From positions 124,001 to 188,000 of the forward strand of contig VXSP01000030.1 in assembly GCA_009837885.1 (NCBI GenBank): a DNA stretch of 64,000 nucleotides, given 5' to 3'. This document shows positions 53,569 through 62,686 of the stretch, piece after piece. A program made the translations under genes and the position numbers. The stretch comes from Holophagales bacterium. Its GTDB lineage: Bacteria > Acidobacteriota > Thermoanaerobaculia > Multivoradales > Multivoraceae. How positions within the stretch are numbered: position 1 is the stretch's first letter; every line of letters starts with the position of its first letter. The notes under the pieces are model-generated. The model did no database searches. It saw nothing but the letters and a program-made list of their open reading frames with translations, and was not told the origin of the DNA.

Positions 53569-54678
53569 GTGGAAACCGCCGGGAACTCCGGACAGCACGT
53601 GTTCTCGATGGCGCCGCTCGGAGTGTGGCTGCGGCTGATCGCCGAGAACGGCGGCGTGCCGCCGCGATACTGGGGCAAGCTGGCGAAGGTGCTCGCGATC
53701 AGCGCCCTGATGACTCCGCTCCGGGTCGTCGAGCGCCTCCGCTACGGCCCGTCGAAGATGGCGCGGGTCACCATCGACGAGGCGCCGCTGTACGTTCATG
53801 GCTTCGGCCGCTCGGGCACGACGCATCTCCACAACCTGCTCGCCCAGGACCCGGGTTTCGGCATCGTCTCTACATTCCAGGCCATCGCGGCGCCGATGTT
53901 CCTGGTCGCGCGCGGTTGGCTGGAGCGGTTCGTCGCCAACGGAATGCCCGCGACACGTCCGATGGACAACATGGCCGTGTCCGTCGAGCTGCCCCAGGAG
54001 GAGGAGATCGCCCTCGCCAACACGTCGCACCTGTCGTTCGTACACCACCTCTCCTTCCCCAACCGGGCGAGGGAGTACCAGGAGAAGTACGCCACCATGC
54101 GGCTGACGAGTTCCGAGATGGCGCGGTGGAGGCGCGCCTATCTCGATGTGCTGCGCAAGGCCACGCTGGCCTCCGGCGGTCGCCGGCTCGTGCTCAAGAG
54201 CCCAACGAATCTCGGCCGCACCGCCCAACTCCTGGCCATGTTCCCCGACGCGAAGTTCATCCACATCGTGCGCAATCCCTACATCGTCTACGAGTCGATG
54301 ACGAACCTGTACCGGCACGTTCTGCGTATCTGTCAACTGGACGATGCGGAACCGGAAGAGGTGGTCGCCGGCATGCTCGACTCCTACGCCGCGATGATGA
54401 AGCAGTACATGAAGGACCGGGAATCGATCCCGGAAGGACACCTGGCCGAAGTGCGCTTCGAGAGTCTCGAACGAGCGCCCATGGCGGAACTCGAACGTCT
54501 CTACGACGAGCTGGCGCTGCCGGGCTGGAAGCGGGCTCGCAAGCCGATCAGCGACTACCTGGCGACCTTGTCGGGCTATCGGAAGAATGCCTATGGGATC
54601 GACCCCGAGACGATCGACGTCGTCGACCGGAACTGGGGCTTCGCCGTGGAGGCCTGGGGCTACCGGCCGCCGAAGTAA
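53569..54678 (+). CDS. Sulfotransferase family protein (PAPS-dependent)
   Basis: A 369-residue sulfotransferase. The 5'-phosphosulfate loop is H-G-F-G-R-S-G-T-T-H-L-H (residues 77-88) and the 3'-phosphate site is IHIVRNPYIVYESMTNLYRH. SPTNLGRTAQLLAMFPDAKF and VRFESLERAPMAELERLY are conserved in the Sulfotransfer_3 group, which sulfates sugars, lipids or steroids. No membrane anchor is visible; an amphipathic N-terminus is possible. The start is GTG 53569 (an ATG 13 codons later is an alternative). A tiny zinc-ribbon gene follows 26 bp later. The acceptor is unknown. Confidence 0.88.
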   Translation: METAGNSGQHVFSMAPLGVWLRLIAENGGVPPRYWGKLAKVLAISALMTPLRVVERLRYGPSKMARVTIDEAPLYVHGFGRSGTTHLHNLLAQDPGFGIVSTFQAIAAPMFLVARGWLERFVANGMPATRPMDNMAVSVELPQEEEIALANTSHLSFVHHLSFPNRAREYQEKYATMRLTSSEMARWRRAYLDVLRKATLASGGRRLVLKSPTNLGRTAQLLAMFPDAKFIHIVRNPYIVYESMTNLYRHVLRICQLDDAEPEEVVAGMLDSYAAMMKQYMKDRESIPEGHLAEVRFESLERAPMAELERLYDELALPGWKRARKPISDYLATLSGYRKNAYGIDPETIDVVDRNWGFAVEAWGYRPPK

Positions 54679-54704
54679 CGACCAGGAGGAGAGGACACGA
54701 ACTC

Positions 54705-54881
54705 ATGATTCGAGCTGAAGAACGCAACGACATCACGCCGCTGTGCCCGCACTGCGAGCATCCCGTGAGTATCTACTTCCGGGAGATCTCGGGAATCCTG
54801 GGCAAGCGCTACCTCTACTTCTGCGCGCTTTGCAAGAAGGTGCTCGGCGTCTCGCACCGCAAGGGCTTCTTCATGGGGTAG
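54705..54881 (+). CDS. Small zinc-ribbon protein (58 residues)
   Basis: MIRAEERNDITPLCPHCE... contains C-P-H-C near residue 14 and C-A-L-C near residue 41, a four-cysteine zinc ribbon, and a basic tail. AGGAGGAGAGG precedes the ATG. The strong ribosome site, good spacing and co-directional placement 26 bp after the sulfotransferase support a real gene, probably an accessory or regulatory protein. Family not recognised. Confidence 0.8.
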   Translation: MIRAEERNDITPLCPHCEHPVSIYFREISGILGKRYLYFCALCKKVLGVSHRKGFFMG

Positions 54882-54892
54882 GACTGCCCTCC

Positions 54893-56146
54893 TCAGTCGA
54901 TGCGCAGGCGGTCGAACTCGTCCCAGGCGGACATGTCCGACAGGACGACCTGATCGCCGGGCTCCAGTCCGTCGAGCACTTCGATCGTGTTGGCCGAGCT
55001 CCTGCCCAGGAGCACGCGCGTTCGGCTAGCTCCGTTCCCTTCGCCGTCCAGACGGAAGAGACCGACCTCGCTCTCTTCCTGACCGACGACGGGCCGACCG
55101 ATGAAGACCACATCCTCCAGCCGGTCGAGTTCGATCATGCCGGCCACGGTCAGGTCCGGCCGGGCGCCGCGCGGCAGGTCACCTTCCAGTGCAACGTCGA
55201 CCGTCACCGTCCCCTCTTCGACCGCCGGATCGATCCTGACCACCCTGCCGGGGACGATGCCGTTTCGCGTGTCGACCGCGGCGACCTGCCCGATCTGAAC
55301 GTCCTTCGCCTGCGTCTCGGCGATCCGCAGTTCCGCCTTGAGCGCCGTCGGGTCGCCGACGCGGGCCAGACTCGTGCCCGCGGAAACGCGCTGCCCCTCC
55401 TCGACCGGCACCTGCTGGAGAACGCCTCGCATGCCGGCCCGGACCTGCAGGGCCGCGACCTGATCGAGCCGCAGTTGCCAGATCGCGCGTAGACGATCCA
55501 CTTCCGCCCGCTCCACGGCGAGCTTGGCCGCCTTCGTCGTTTCCGCGATGCCGAGACGCTCCTCCTCCAGGGCGAAGCGCGTTTCATGTTCCCGCTTCGA
55601 CGCCTGCGCTCGCTGGAGTTCGATCGCCGAAGCCAGACCGTCCTTCGCCAGCTCGGCGTCGGCGTCCGCCTCGAGCCGGGCAACGACGAGAGCAGCCTCC
55701 ACGCTCGCGAGCCCCGCCTTCTGCATGAGCAGTTCGCTCTCCAGTTCGACCTTCCGATTCTCGTAGCGGGCCTCGGCGGCGCGGAGGTTGAGTTCCGCTT
55801 CCCGCGCCTGGTGCTCCAGCTCCGGGTTGCTCAATTCGACGATCACCGATTCCGGCGTCACCTTTGCGCCGGGATCGATCACGATCCTCTCGACGGTGCC
55901 TTCCGTCGTGGCCGGAATCCAGCGGATGTTCTCCGGCACCAGGGTTCCTCGCCCCCGGACTTCCCGAACCATCGGGCCCCGTCGCACCGTGTCGATGTAG
56001 AGAGCGTCCCGGTCGACCCGCGGCGCCGACGGCTGCACCTGCTGCAGACCGAGCGTGATCAGTACGAGCAGGAAGCCTCCGAGCGAGTAGTACGTCACCC
56101 GGCGAACCTTCTTCTTCCGCGCCAGGTCCGGTCTCGCGACGTCCAT
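54893..56146 (-). CDS. HlyD/MacA-like periplasmic adaptor
   Basis: A 417-residue membrane-fusion adaptor. One N-terminal helix (VTYYSLGGFLLVLITLGLQ), a lipoyl half-motif (GRGTLVPENIRWIPATTEGT and VERIVIDPGAKVTPESVIVEL), a long coiled coil of about 120 residues (heptad-rich, Glu/Ala/Arg), the second half-motif (AGMRGVLQQVPVEEGQRVSAG) and a beta-barrel region. It overlaps the ABC ATPase stop as TGATG, so the two are co-translated. Links an inner-membrane ABC permease to an outer channel; the permease is not in this operon, but the ADOP permeases downstream of padR are candidates. Confidence 0.92.
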   Translation of the reverse strand: MDVARPDLARKKKVRRVTYYSLGGFLLVLITLGLQQVQPSAPRVDRDALYIDTVRRGPMVREVRGRGTLVPENIRWIPATTEGTVERIVIDPGAKVTPESVIVELSNPELEHQAREAELNLRAAEARYENRKVELESELLMQKAGLASVEAALVVARLEADADAELAKDGLASAIELQRAQASKREHETRFALEEERLGIAETTKAAKLAVERAEVDRLRAIWQLRLDQVAALQVRAGMRGVLQQVPVEEGQRVSAGTSLARVGDPTALKAELRIAETQAKDVQIGQVAAVDTRNGIVPGRVVRIDPAVEEGTVTVDVALEGDLPRGARPDLTVAGMIELDRLEDVVFIGRPVVGQEESEVGLFRLDGEGNGASRTRVLLGRSSANTIEVLDGLEPGDQVVLSDMSAWDEFDRLRID

Positions 56147-56817
56147 CAGGTCGTGGCCCGCCCGTCGAACAGGTGGATCTCCCGCTCGGCGTAGTCCGCG
56201 TACCGGGGATCGTGGGTCACCATGCAGATCGTCGATCCTTCCTCGTGCAACGTCCGCAGCAGGTCCATCACCGCCCCGCCGTTCTTGGAGTCGAGGTTGC
56301 CGGTCGGCTCGTCGGCAAGCAGGATCGACGGCTGGCCGGCCACGGCGCGGGCGACCGCGACCCGTTGCTGCTGGCCACCGGAGAGCTGGCTCGGCAGGTG
56401 CTTCGCTCGTGGCGCCATCTCGACCTTCTCCAGGGCCTGGTTGACCAGCTCGCGCCGCTCCCTCGGCCGGATGCCCCGATACGTAAGCGGAAGCTCGACG
56501 TTCTCGTAGACGGTCAGGTCGCCGATCAGGTTGAAGTTCTGGAAGATGAAGCCGATCTCCCGGTTGCGGATCCGCGCCCGTTCGGACTGCTTCAACTGCG
56601 CCACCGGGTAACCGTTCAGCGTGTAGTCGCCAGCGGTCGGTGTATCGAGCAGACCGAGGATCGACAGCAGGGTCGACTTGCCGCAGCCGGATGGCCCGGA
56701 CACCGCCACGTACTCGCCCGAGTCGATGTCGAGCGTGACTCCATCGAGCGCGTGGGTTTCGATCTCGTCCGTGTAGAAGACCTTGGACACGTTCTCCAGA
56801 TGAATCAGCGAACTCAT
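56146..56817 (-). CDS. ABC transporter ATP-binding protein (MacB/LolD type)
   Basis: A 223-residue ATPase. Walker A GPSGCGKST (41-49), Q-loop FIFQNFNLI, signature LSGGQQQRVAVARA, Walker B ILLADEPTG, D-loop NLDS, H-loop MVTHD. Sequence type is that of MacB/LolD/FtsE exporters. The operon (ATPase then adaptor) lacks its own permease gene. Divergent from the PadR regulator with a short operator-bearing gap, so it is probably the regulated target. Confidence 0.95.
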   Translation of the reverse strand: MSSLIHLENVSKVFYTDEIETHALDGVTLDIDSGEYVAVSGPSGCGKSTLLSILGLLDTPTAGDYTLNGYPVAQLKQSERARIRNREIGFIFQNFNLIGDLTVYENVELPLTYRGIRPRERRELVNQALEKVEMAPRAKHLPSQLSGGQQQRVAVARAVAGQPSILLADEPTGNLDSKNGGAVMDLLRTLHEEGSTICMVTHDPRYADYAEREIHLFDGRATT

Positions 56818-56819
56818 GA

Positions 56820-56857
56820 TGTAGACAATCTACGTCATATGGAGTAGCTTGTCTACA
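56820..56857. promoter_or_regulatory. Putative PadR operator filling the divergent gap
   Basis: A perfect 9-bp inverted repeat, TGTAGACAA (56820-56828) and TTGTCTACA (56849-56857), separated by 20 bp. It fills nearly the whole 42-bp gap between the ABC ATPase start (56817) and the padR start (56860). Binding of PadR here would repress both directions; the gap is too short for ordinary leaders on both sides, so one or both transcripts may be leaderless. Confidence 0.75.
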
Positions 56858-56859
56858 CC

Positions 56860-57201
56860 ATGACGCCAGCAAGTCCCCGCAACCAGCTTCTCTACGGCAC
56901 CCTGGACCTGCTCATCCTGCGCACACTGGTCTACGGCCCGGCGCATGGTCATGCGATCGCCGGGCACATCCAGCGCGTATCGGAAGACGCGCTCCGCATC
57001 GAGACCGGCTCGCTGTATCCGGCGCTGCACCGGCTGGAGGCGCGCGGCTGGATTGCTGCGAAGTGGAAGACCTCCGACAAGGGCAAGCGCGCCAGGTACT
57101 ACCGGCTCACCAGGACCGGCCGGCGGCAACTCGTCGTCGAGCAGTCGCGGTGGCAGCAACTCTCGGTCGCCGTGACCAGGGTGCTGCGTCCGGCGGACTG
57201 A
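56860..57201 (+). CDS. PadR family transcriptional regulator
   Basis: A 113-residue PadR regulator: LLYGTLDLLILRTLVYGPAHGH, the winged-helix DALRIETGSLYPALHRLEARGWI and KRARYYRLTRTGRRQL. The dimerising C-terminal helix is short, as in PadR subfamily 2. Next gene downstream (ADOP permease) starts 17 bp later, so regulator and permeases are probably one transcript, controlled by the same operator as the divergent ATPase/adaptor genes. Confidence 0.94.
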   Translation: MTPASPRNQLLYGTLDLLILRTLVYGPAHGHAIAGHIQRVSEDALRIETGSLYPALHRLEARGWIAAKWKTSDKGKRARYYRLTRTGRRQLVVEQSRWQQLSVAVTRVLRPAD

Positions 57202-57218
57202 GCCGGGGAGACCGGGGA

Positions 57219-59933
57219 ATGCTGCGGCAGGTCCTACACCGCTTTCGGTGTCTGTGGCACCGGCGACGCAAGGACGCCGAACTCGATGATGAGATCCGCT
57301 TCCACCTCGCTGCGGAAGCGGAGGAACGGATCGACGCAGGCCTGGCTCCCGAACAGGCGCACGCCGAGGCACAGCGGGATTTCGGCAATGTCCTGCTGAC
57401 TCGTGAGCTGTCCCGCGAAGCCTGGGGGTGGGCACCGGCGGAGTGCCTTCTCAGGGACATCGGCTCGGCGTTCCGGATGATGCGACGCAATACCGGCTAC
57501 ACCTGCGCCGTCGTTCTCACGATGGCTCTAGGTATCGGACTGAATGCGCCCATGTACGAGATGCTCTCCCGTCTCTTCCTCCAGGCACCGCCCCACATCG
57601 TGGACCCGGACACCGTCCATCGCCTCTGGGTACGCGAACGCGACGACTCGGAGAATCGTGGGTCCTTCACTGGCCCCGCCATTGCGCGGGACCGGATGCA
57701 GTGGCCCGAGTTCAGCGCCCTGACCGCCGGCAACGCACACGTCGACGCAGTCGCGGGCTACACGGCGCCCCGGTTCACGCCGAACGGACGCGGTCAAACC
57801 GCCGAGAACCTCAGGGTCTCCTGGATCACCGGAGAGTTCCTGGATCTCCTCGGCGTAGAACCCGTTGCAGGCAGGTTGATCGGCCCGGTGGACGACGACC
57901 TGGCGGCTACGCCCGTCGCCGTGGTCAGCGACGGTTATCAACGAGAGAGGTTCACCAATCCTCGGGAAGCACTCGGCGCAACACTTGAGTTCGACGACGT
58001 CACGTACGTCGTCGTCGGCGTGTTGCCACCCGGCTTCTCCGGACCGGATCCGAACAGAGCCGACGTCTGGCTGCCCCTGGAACCGGCGGTAACAGCCAGC
58101 CGCGGCGAGTACTGGCGACGCTTCGGAAGCGGCTTCTCTCTGAGGCCGCTGGTCCGGTTGCCGCCCGGTCTGACCGTCGAGGCTGCCGGCGCCGCGGCGA
58201 CCGCCGCGGTCCGAGTGGCACGCGCCGACTCACCCTCCGGAGGTTCGCTGGACCCCGAGGCAACCGTGGTACTCGGGTCCATCCTGAGAATGCGAGGTCC
58301 CTCCCCACTGCCCGGCGAGATTCGCCTTACGCTCGTCGTAGGCGGCGTCACGCTGCTGGTGCTCCTCATTGCGACCGTCAACATGTCGAACCTCCTGCTG
58401 GTGCGCGTGGCAGCGCGTCGCCGCGAACTGGCGGTGCGCTACGCGCTCGGCGCAGGCAGATGGGGAGTCGGGCGCCTGCTGGCGATAGAGAGTCTCGTTC
58501 TTGCCACTGTCTCCGGCGCCGCGGCGCTGACTGTCACCGCGGCTGCCGGCCGCACACTGCGCCTCATGCTGCTGCCGGGACACCAGCAGACCGCGGACGC
58601 GCTGAACGTCACGGCAATCGGCTTCACGGGGATCGCCGTGCTCGCGATCGGCCTCTGCGCGGCCATTGCGCCCGCCGTGTACGCGGCGCGGAGCCGGCAG
58701 ATCGAGAGGCTCGACAGCTCGCGAGGTGCCAGCGCACTCGGTACGCCGGTCCGCACCGGCCTGATCGTCGTTCAGGCCGCGTTGTCGCTGGTCCTCCTCT
58801 GCGGGACTGCCGTGTTCTACCGATCGTTCGAAGCGGCTCGCCAGGTGGACGTCGGCTACGCAAAGGAAAACCTGCTGACGGTTGAACTGGGAGACTTCGG
58901 CGGTAGCCCGCTCGACGAGAGCACAGTCGGCGCCATGGAAGTCCGGGTTCGGAACCTGCCAGGAGTAAGGGACGTGGCCCAGGGCACGAACACGCCGATG
59001 GGGAGCGCCGCGGCGGGTGGCGGCCTCCGCGTGGAAGGACACGATCGTCCGCCGTTCCGCTACGGCCCCTACGTCAACCTCACGTCAACCAACTTCTTCG
59101 AGGTGACGGGCCTGGAGGTTCTCGAAGGCCGCGGCTTCAACGAGTGGGACCGGGCGGACACCCAGAACGTTGCGGTCATCAACATGACGTTCGCCCAACA
59201 GGCCTGGCCGAGCCGAAGCCCGGTTGGCCGGTGCCTGTTCGTCGGCAGCGAGGCGACCGACTGCACGACGGTGGTCGGCGTCGTGGAATCAGCCCTCGAG
59301 TGGGGTCTGCTGGCCACCGACAGCCATCCGGTCTACTTCCTGCCCATCTCCCAGGCGACATCCACCACCCCGCTATCCATGTTCGCCGCCAACCAGCGCG
59401 TCCTGATCGTCCGCACCCGCGACCACCCCGGAACGGTCGTGGCGCCGGTGCTCAGCATCCTGGCCGACCTCTTCCCGGAGCTCCCGCGCCACACTGTGCA
59501 GAGCCTTCCCGCCATCTTCGCGTCACAGATCGAAACGTGGAGGATCGGAACGCGTCTGTTCGGCGCCTCCGCCGCCCTGGCGGTGCTGCTCGCCGCCATC
59601 GGGCTCTATGCGGTCATCGCGTTCGGCGTGCGGCAGCGTGAACTGGAATTCGGCATCCGTCGCGCGCTGGGCGCCCAGGCGTCCCGCCTTCTGCGCATGG
59701 TGCTGACCCGTGGCTTCTCCTTGGCGGCGGCCGGCATCGTAGCCGGCACGCTCGCCGCCTTGTGGGCCGGCAGATTCGTGGAACCCCTGCTCTTCGACGG
59801 CCGGACTCCCCGCGACCCGCTCGCGTTCGCCGCCGCTGCGCTCGTGCTCCTGACGATCGCCGTGATGGCCTCTTTCCTTCCGGCTCGCCGGGCCTCTCGC
59901 GCCGACCCGCGTCAGGCGCTGGAGGCTGAGTAG
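57219..59933 (+). CDS. ADOP-family MacB-like ABC permease (copy 1)
   Basis: A 904-residue permease. The N-terminal prefix domain (residues 1-70; RRKDAELDDEIRFHLAAEAE, RDFGNVLLTRE) is the hallmark of acidobacterial duplicated orphan permeases. Then come a first helix (CAVVLTMALGIGLNAP), a MacB-type periplasmic domain, an FtsX core (GVTLLVLLIATVNMSNLLLV, RRRELAVRYALGAGRWGVGRLLAIESLVL in part), a second periplasmic domain, and the last FtsX helices (LLAAIGLYAVIAFGVRQRELEFGIRRALGA in part). ATG at 57219 has GGGGAG upstream. It follows padR and precedes a paralogue by 13 bp. Likely works with the ATPase/adaptor pair divergent at 54893-56817. Confidence 0.93.
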   Translation: MLRQVLHRFRCLWHRRRKDAELDDEIRFHLAAEAEERIDAGLAPEQAHAEAQRDFGNVLLTRELSREAWGWAPAECLLRDIGSAFRMMRRNTGYTCAVVLTMALGIGLNAPMYEMLSRLFLQAPPHIVDPDTVHRLWVRERDDSENRGSFTGPAIARDRMQWPEFSALTAGNAHVDAVAGYTAPRFTPNGRGQTAENLRVSWITGEFLDLLGVEPVAGRLIGPVDDDLAATPVAVVSDGYQRERFTNPREALGATLEFDDVTYVVVGVLPPGFSGPDPNRADVWLPLEPAVTASRGEYWRRFGSGFSLRPLVRLPPGLTVEAAGAAATAAVRVARADSPSGGSLDPEATVVLGSILRMRGPSPLPGEIRLTLVVGGVTLLVLLIATVNMSNLLLVRVAARRRELAVRYALGAGRWGVGRLLAIESLVLATVSGAAALTVTAAAGRTLRLMLLPGHQQTADALNVTAIGFTGIAVLAIGLCAAIAPAVYAARSRQIERLDSSRGASALGTPVRTGLIVVQAALSLVLLCGTAVFYRSFEAARQVDVGYAKENLLTVELGDFGGSPLDESTVGAMEVRVRNLPGVRDVAQGTNTPMGSAAAGGGLRVEGHDRPPFRYGPYVNLTSTNFFEVTGLEVLEGRGFNEWDRADTQNVAVINMTFAQQAWPSRSPVGRCLFVGSEATDCTTVVGVVESALEWGLLATDSHPVYFLPISQATSTTPLSMFAANQRVLIVRTRDHPGTVVAPVLSILADLFPELPRHTVQSLPAIFASQIETWRIGTRLFGASAALAVLLAAIGLYAVIAFGVRQRELEFGIRRALGAQASRLLRMVLTRGFSLAAAGIVAGTLAALWAGRFVEPLLFDGRTPRDPLAFAAAALVLLTIAVMASFLPARRASRADPRQALEAE

Positions 59934-59946
59934 CGCACCTAACCGG

Positions 59947-62682
59947 ATACTGAAGCAGTTCCTGTTTCGCCTGTGTTCGAGCTGGGACCGTCGGCGGAGG
60001 GACGCCGAACTCGACGACGAGATCCGCTTCCATCTTGCTGAAGAGGCGGAAGTGCGAGTCGAGGCAGGCCTGTCCCTCGAACAAGCCCAAGCCGAGGCAC
60101 GGCGCAACTTCGGCAACGTCACGCTGGTTCGCGAGCAGACCCGCGAAGCCTGGGGCTGGGCACCCATGGAGCTGCTCCTCAAGGACATCCGCGCCGCATT
60201 CCGCATGATGCGGCACAACAGCGGCTACACCTGCGCAGTGGTCCTCACGCTGGCACTCGGCATCGGACTGAACGCTCCGATGTACGAGATGCTGTCCCGC
60301 CTCTTTCTGCGAGCGCCACCCCACATCGAGGACCCGGACCGCGTTCGTCGCCTCTGGGTCAGCGAGCGCATCGATCCAGGCGATCGCGGCGTCTCCACGG
60401 GACGAACCTGGGTTGTCGATGCGTTGCAATGGCTCGACTTCGACGCCCTGAGCGCCGCCGACAACCCACTCATCGACGGCGTCGCGGGCGACCGAGTCTC
60501 TTTCAGGACGAACGGGCGTGGTCAACGCGCCGAGAACCTCACGGTCTCCTGGGTCACGGGAGAGTTCTTCGACTTCCTGGGTGTGGCTCCAACGGCCGGA
60601 AGGTTGATCGCCACCGAGGACGACGACCTGGCGGCGCAACCCGTCGCCGTGATCAGCGACGCCTATCGCCGGCAGCGGTTCGGAAGCGCGGAGGAAGCGC
60701 TCGGCACGACGCTCAGTTTCGAGGACGTCACCTACCTCGTCGTCGGCGTGCTGCCGCCCGGCTTCTCCGGGCCTCGCTCCAACGCGGTCGACGTGTGGCT
60801 GCCTCTCGAACACGCGGCAACGGCCAGCCGGGGGAACAGTTGGAGACGGTACGGAAGCACCTTCTACCTGACCTCATTCGTACGGCTGGCGCCCGGCGCG
60901 ACGGAGGAGGCCGCCGACGCCGCGGTGACCGCCGCCGTCCGGGCGGCGCGCGCCGGCTCGGGGTTCCCGGACTCCCTGGACCGGGAGGCGACCGTGGCTC
61001 TCGGCCCGATCCTTCGAACCCGTGGCCCCACGACGCTGCGGCGCCACATGCGCCTGCCGCTGGTCGCGGGCGGGATCACCTTCGTGGTGCTCCTCATCGC
61101 GGCCGTCAACATGTCGAACCTGCTGATGCTGCGGGTCGCTGCCAGGCGACGCGAGTTGGCGGTGCGCTACGCACTCGGCCTGGGAAGATGGGGAGTCGGA
61201 CGTCTCCTGGTGACGGAGAGCCTGGTGCTCGCCGCCCTCTCGGGCATCGCCGCGCTGGCCGTTGCGGCAGCCACAGGCGACGCCCTTCGCCGCACGCTCC
61301 TGCCCAGTTACCAGTGGGCCGAGGATCCGCTGGGCGCCACGGCAACCGGCTTCACCGGAATCGCCGTCCTCGGCATCGGCCTGGCGGCCGCCGTGGCCCC
61401 TGCCGTGTTCGCGGCGCGCAGCCGGGGAATCGAGAAGCTCGACAGTTCGCGGAGCGCTCGGGCGCTCGGAACGCCCGTTCGCACCGGCCTGATCGTGGTT
61501 CAGGCCGCGCTCTCGGTCGTCCTGCTCAGCGGGACGGCCGTGTTCTACCGTTCCTTCGAAGCGGCGCGCCAGGTCGACGTCGGCTACGCGAAGGAGCACC
61601 TGCTGACGGTGACTCTGGGGAGCTTCCACGGTGACACCCGACTGGATGGCCTGGACGGTGCACCGCTCGACGAGAGCGCGATCCGTACCATGGAAGCCCG
61701 CGTACGGGACGTACCGGAGGTGCTGGACGTCGCGCAGGGAACGAGTTCACCCATGTCGGGAAGCGGTGCGGTGTACGCGGATCTGCGCATCGAGGGACTC
61801 GACCGCCTGCCGTTCCGCTCCGGTCCCCACGTGAACTTCACTACACCCAACTTCTTCGACGTCGCGGGTCTGGACATTCGAGAAGGCCGCGGCTTCACGG
61901 AGTGGGACAGCGAAGGGACACAGAAGGCCGCCGTCGTCAATACGTCCTTCGCCCGCCAGGCCTGGCCCGGTCGGAGCGCCATCGGTCGTTGCCTGTTCGT
62001 CAGCAGCGACGCCGACTGCGCAACGGTGGTCGGCGTGGTCGAACCAGCAGTGAACTGGACTCTGCCTGAAGCGGACCCGGTCTACTACCTGCCCATCTCC
62101 CAGGCGTCATCCGACCCGGCCCTGGCGGGATGGCCGAGCATCCAGCGCGCACTGATCGTCCGCACCGCCGGAAGCCCCGGGCGCGTCGAGGCGCCGGTGC
62201 TTGCCGCCCTGGCCGAGCTGTTCCCGGAACTGCCGGGACACCACGTCCGGAACCTTTCCACACAGTCCGCCTCACGCATTCGCACCTGGCGAACCGGAAC
62301 CCGCCTGTTCGCCGCCTCCGCGATGCTCGCGGTGTTGCTCGCCGGCATCGGGCTCTATGCCGTCATCGCGTTCGGCGTACGGCAGCGTGAGCACGAGTTC
62401 GGCATCCGTCGCGCACTGGGCGCCCGGGCGTCCAACCTACTGCGGATGGTGCTCACGCGCGGCTTCTCGCTGGCGGCGGCCGGTGTCGCCGCCGGTACGC
62501 TCGCGGCGCTATGGGCCGGCCGATTCGTCGAGCCCCTGCTATTCGACGGCCGGACTTCTCGCGACCCGCTCGCGTTCGCCGTCGCGGCAGTGGTGCTCCT
62601 GGCGATCGCCGTGATGGCTTCGTACCTCCCAGCCCGCCGGGCCGCCCGCGCCGACCCGCGTCAGGCGCTGGGGGCGGAGTAG
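59947..62682 (+). CDS. ADOP-family MacB-like ABC permease (copy 2), non-canonical start
   Basis: A second permease, highly similar to copy 1 throughout (prefix domain, MacB periplasmic domain, two FtsX blocks). Homology begins at codon 59947, which is ATA followed by CTG (copy 1 has ATG-CTG at the same place): I-L-K-Q-F-L-F-R-L against M-L-R-Q-V-L-H-R-F. No ATG, GTG or TTG exists in frame before GTG 60052, which would remove 35 residues of the prefix domain, and there is no Shine-Dalgarno. It begins 13 bp after the copy-1 stop, so re-initiation at ATA or CTG is possible. The rest is intact, 911 codons. Confidence 0.85.
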   Translation: MLKQFLFRLCSSWDRRRRDAELDDEIRFHLAEEAEVRVEAGLSLEQAQAEARRNFGNVTLVREQTREAWGWAPMELLLKDIRAAFRMMRHNSGYTCAVVLTLALGIGLNAPMYEMLSRLFLRAPPHIEDPDRVRRLWVSERIDPGDRGVSTGRTWVVDALQWLDFDALSAADNPLIDGVAGDRVSFRTNGRGQRAENLTVSWVTGEFFDFLGVAPTAGRLIATEDDDLAAQPVAVISDAYRRQRFGSAEEALGTTLSFEDVTYLVVGVLPPGFSGPRSNAVDVWLPLEHAATASRGNSWRRYGSTFYLTSFVRLAPGATEEAADAAVTAAVRAARAGSGFPDSLDREATVALGPILRTRGPTTLRRHMRLPLVAGGITFVVLLIAAVNMSNLLMLRVAARRRELAVRYALGLGRWGVGRLLVTESLVLAALSGIAALAVAAATGDALRRTLLPSYQWAEDPLGATATGFTGIAVLGIGLAAAVAPAVFAARSRGIEKLDSSRSARALGTPVRTGLIVVQAALSVVLLSGTAVFYRSFEAARQVDVGYAKEHLLTVTLGSFHGDTRLDGLDGAPLDESAIRTMEARVRDVPEVLDVAQGTSSPMSGSGAVYADLRIEGLDRLPFRSGPHVNFTTPNFFDVAGLDIREGRGFTEWDSEGTQKAAVVNTSFARQAWPGRSAIGRCLFVSSDADCATVVGVVEPAVNWTLPEADPVYYLPISQASSDPALAGWPSIQRALIVRTAGSPGRVEAPVLAALAELFPELPGHHVRNLSTQSASRIRTWRTGTRLFAASAMLAVLLAGIGLYAVIAFGVRQREHEFGIRRALGARASNLLRMVLTRGFSLAAAGVAAGTLAALWAGRFVEPLLFDGRTSRDPLAFAVAAVVLLAIAVMASYLPARRAARADPRQALGAE

Positions 62683-62686
62683 CCGG

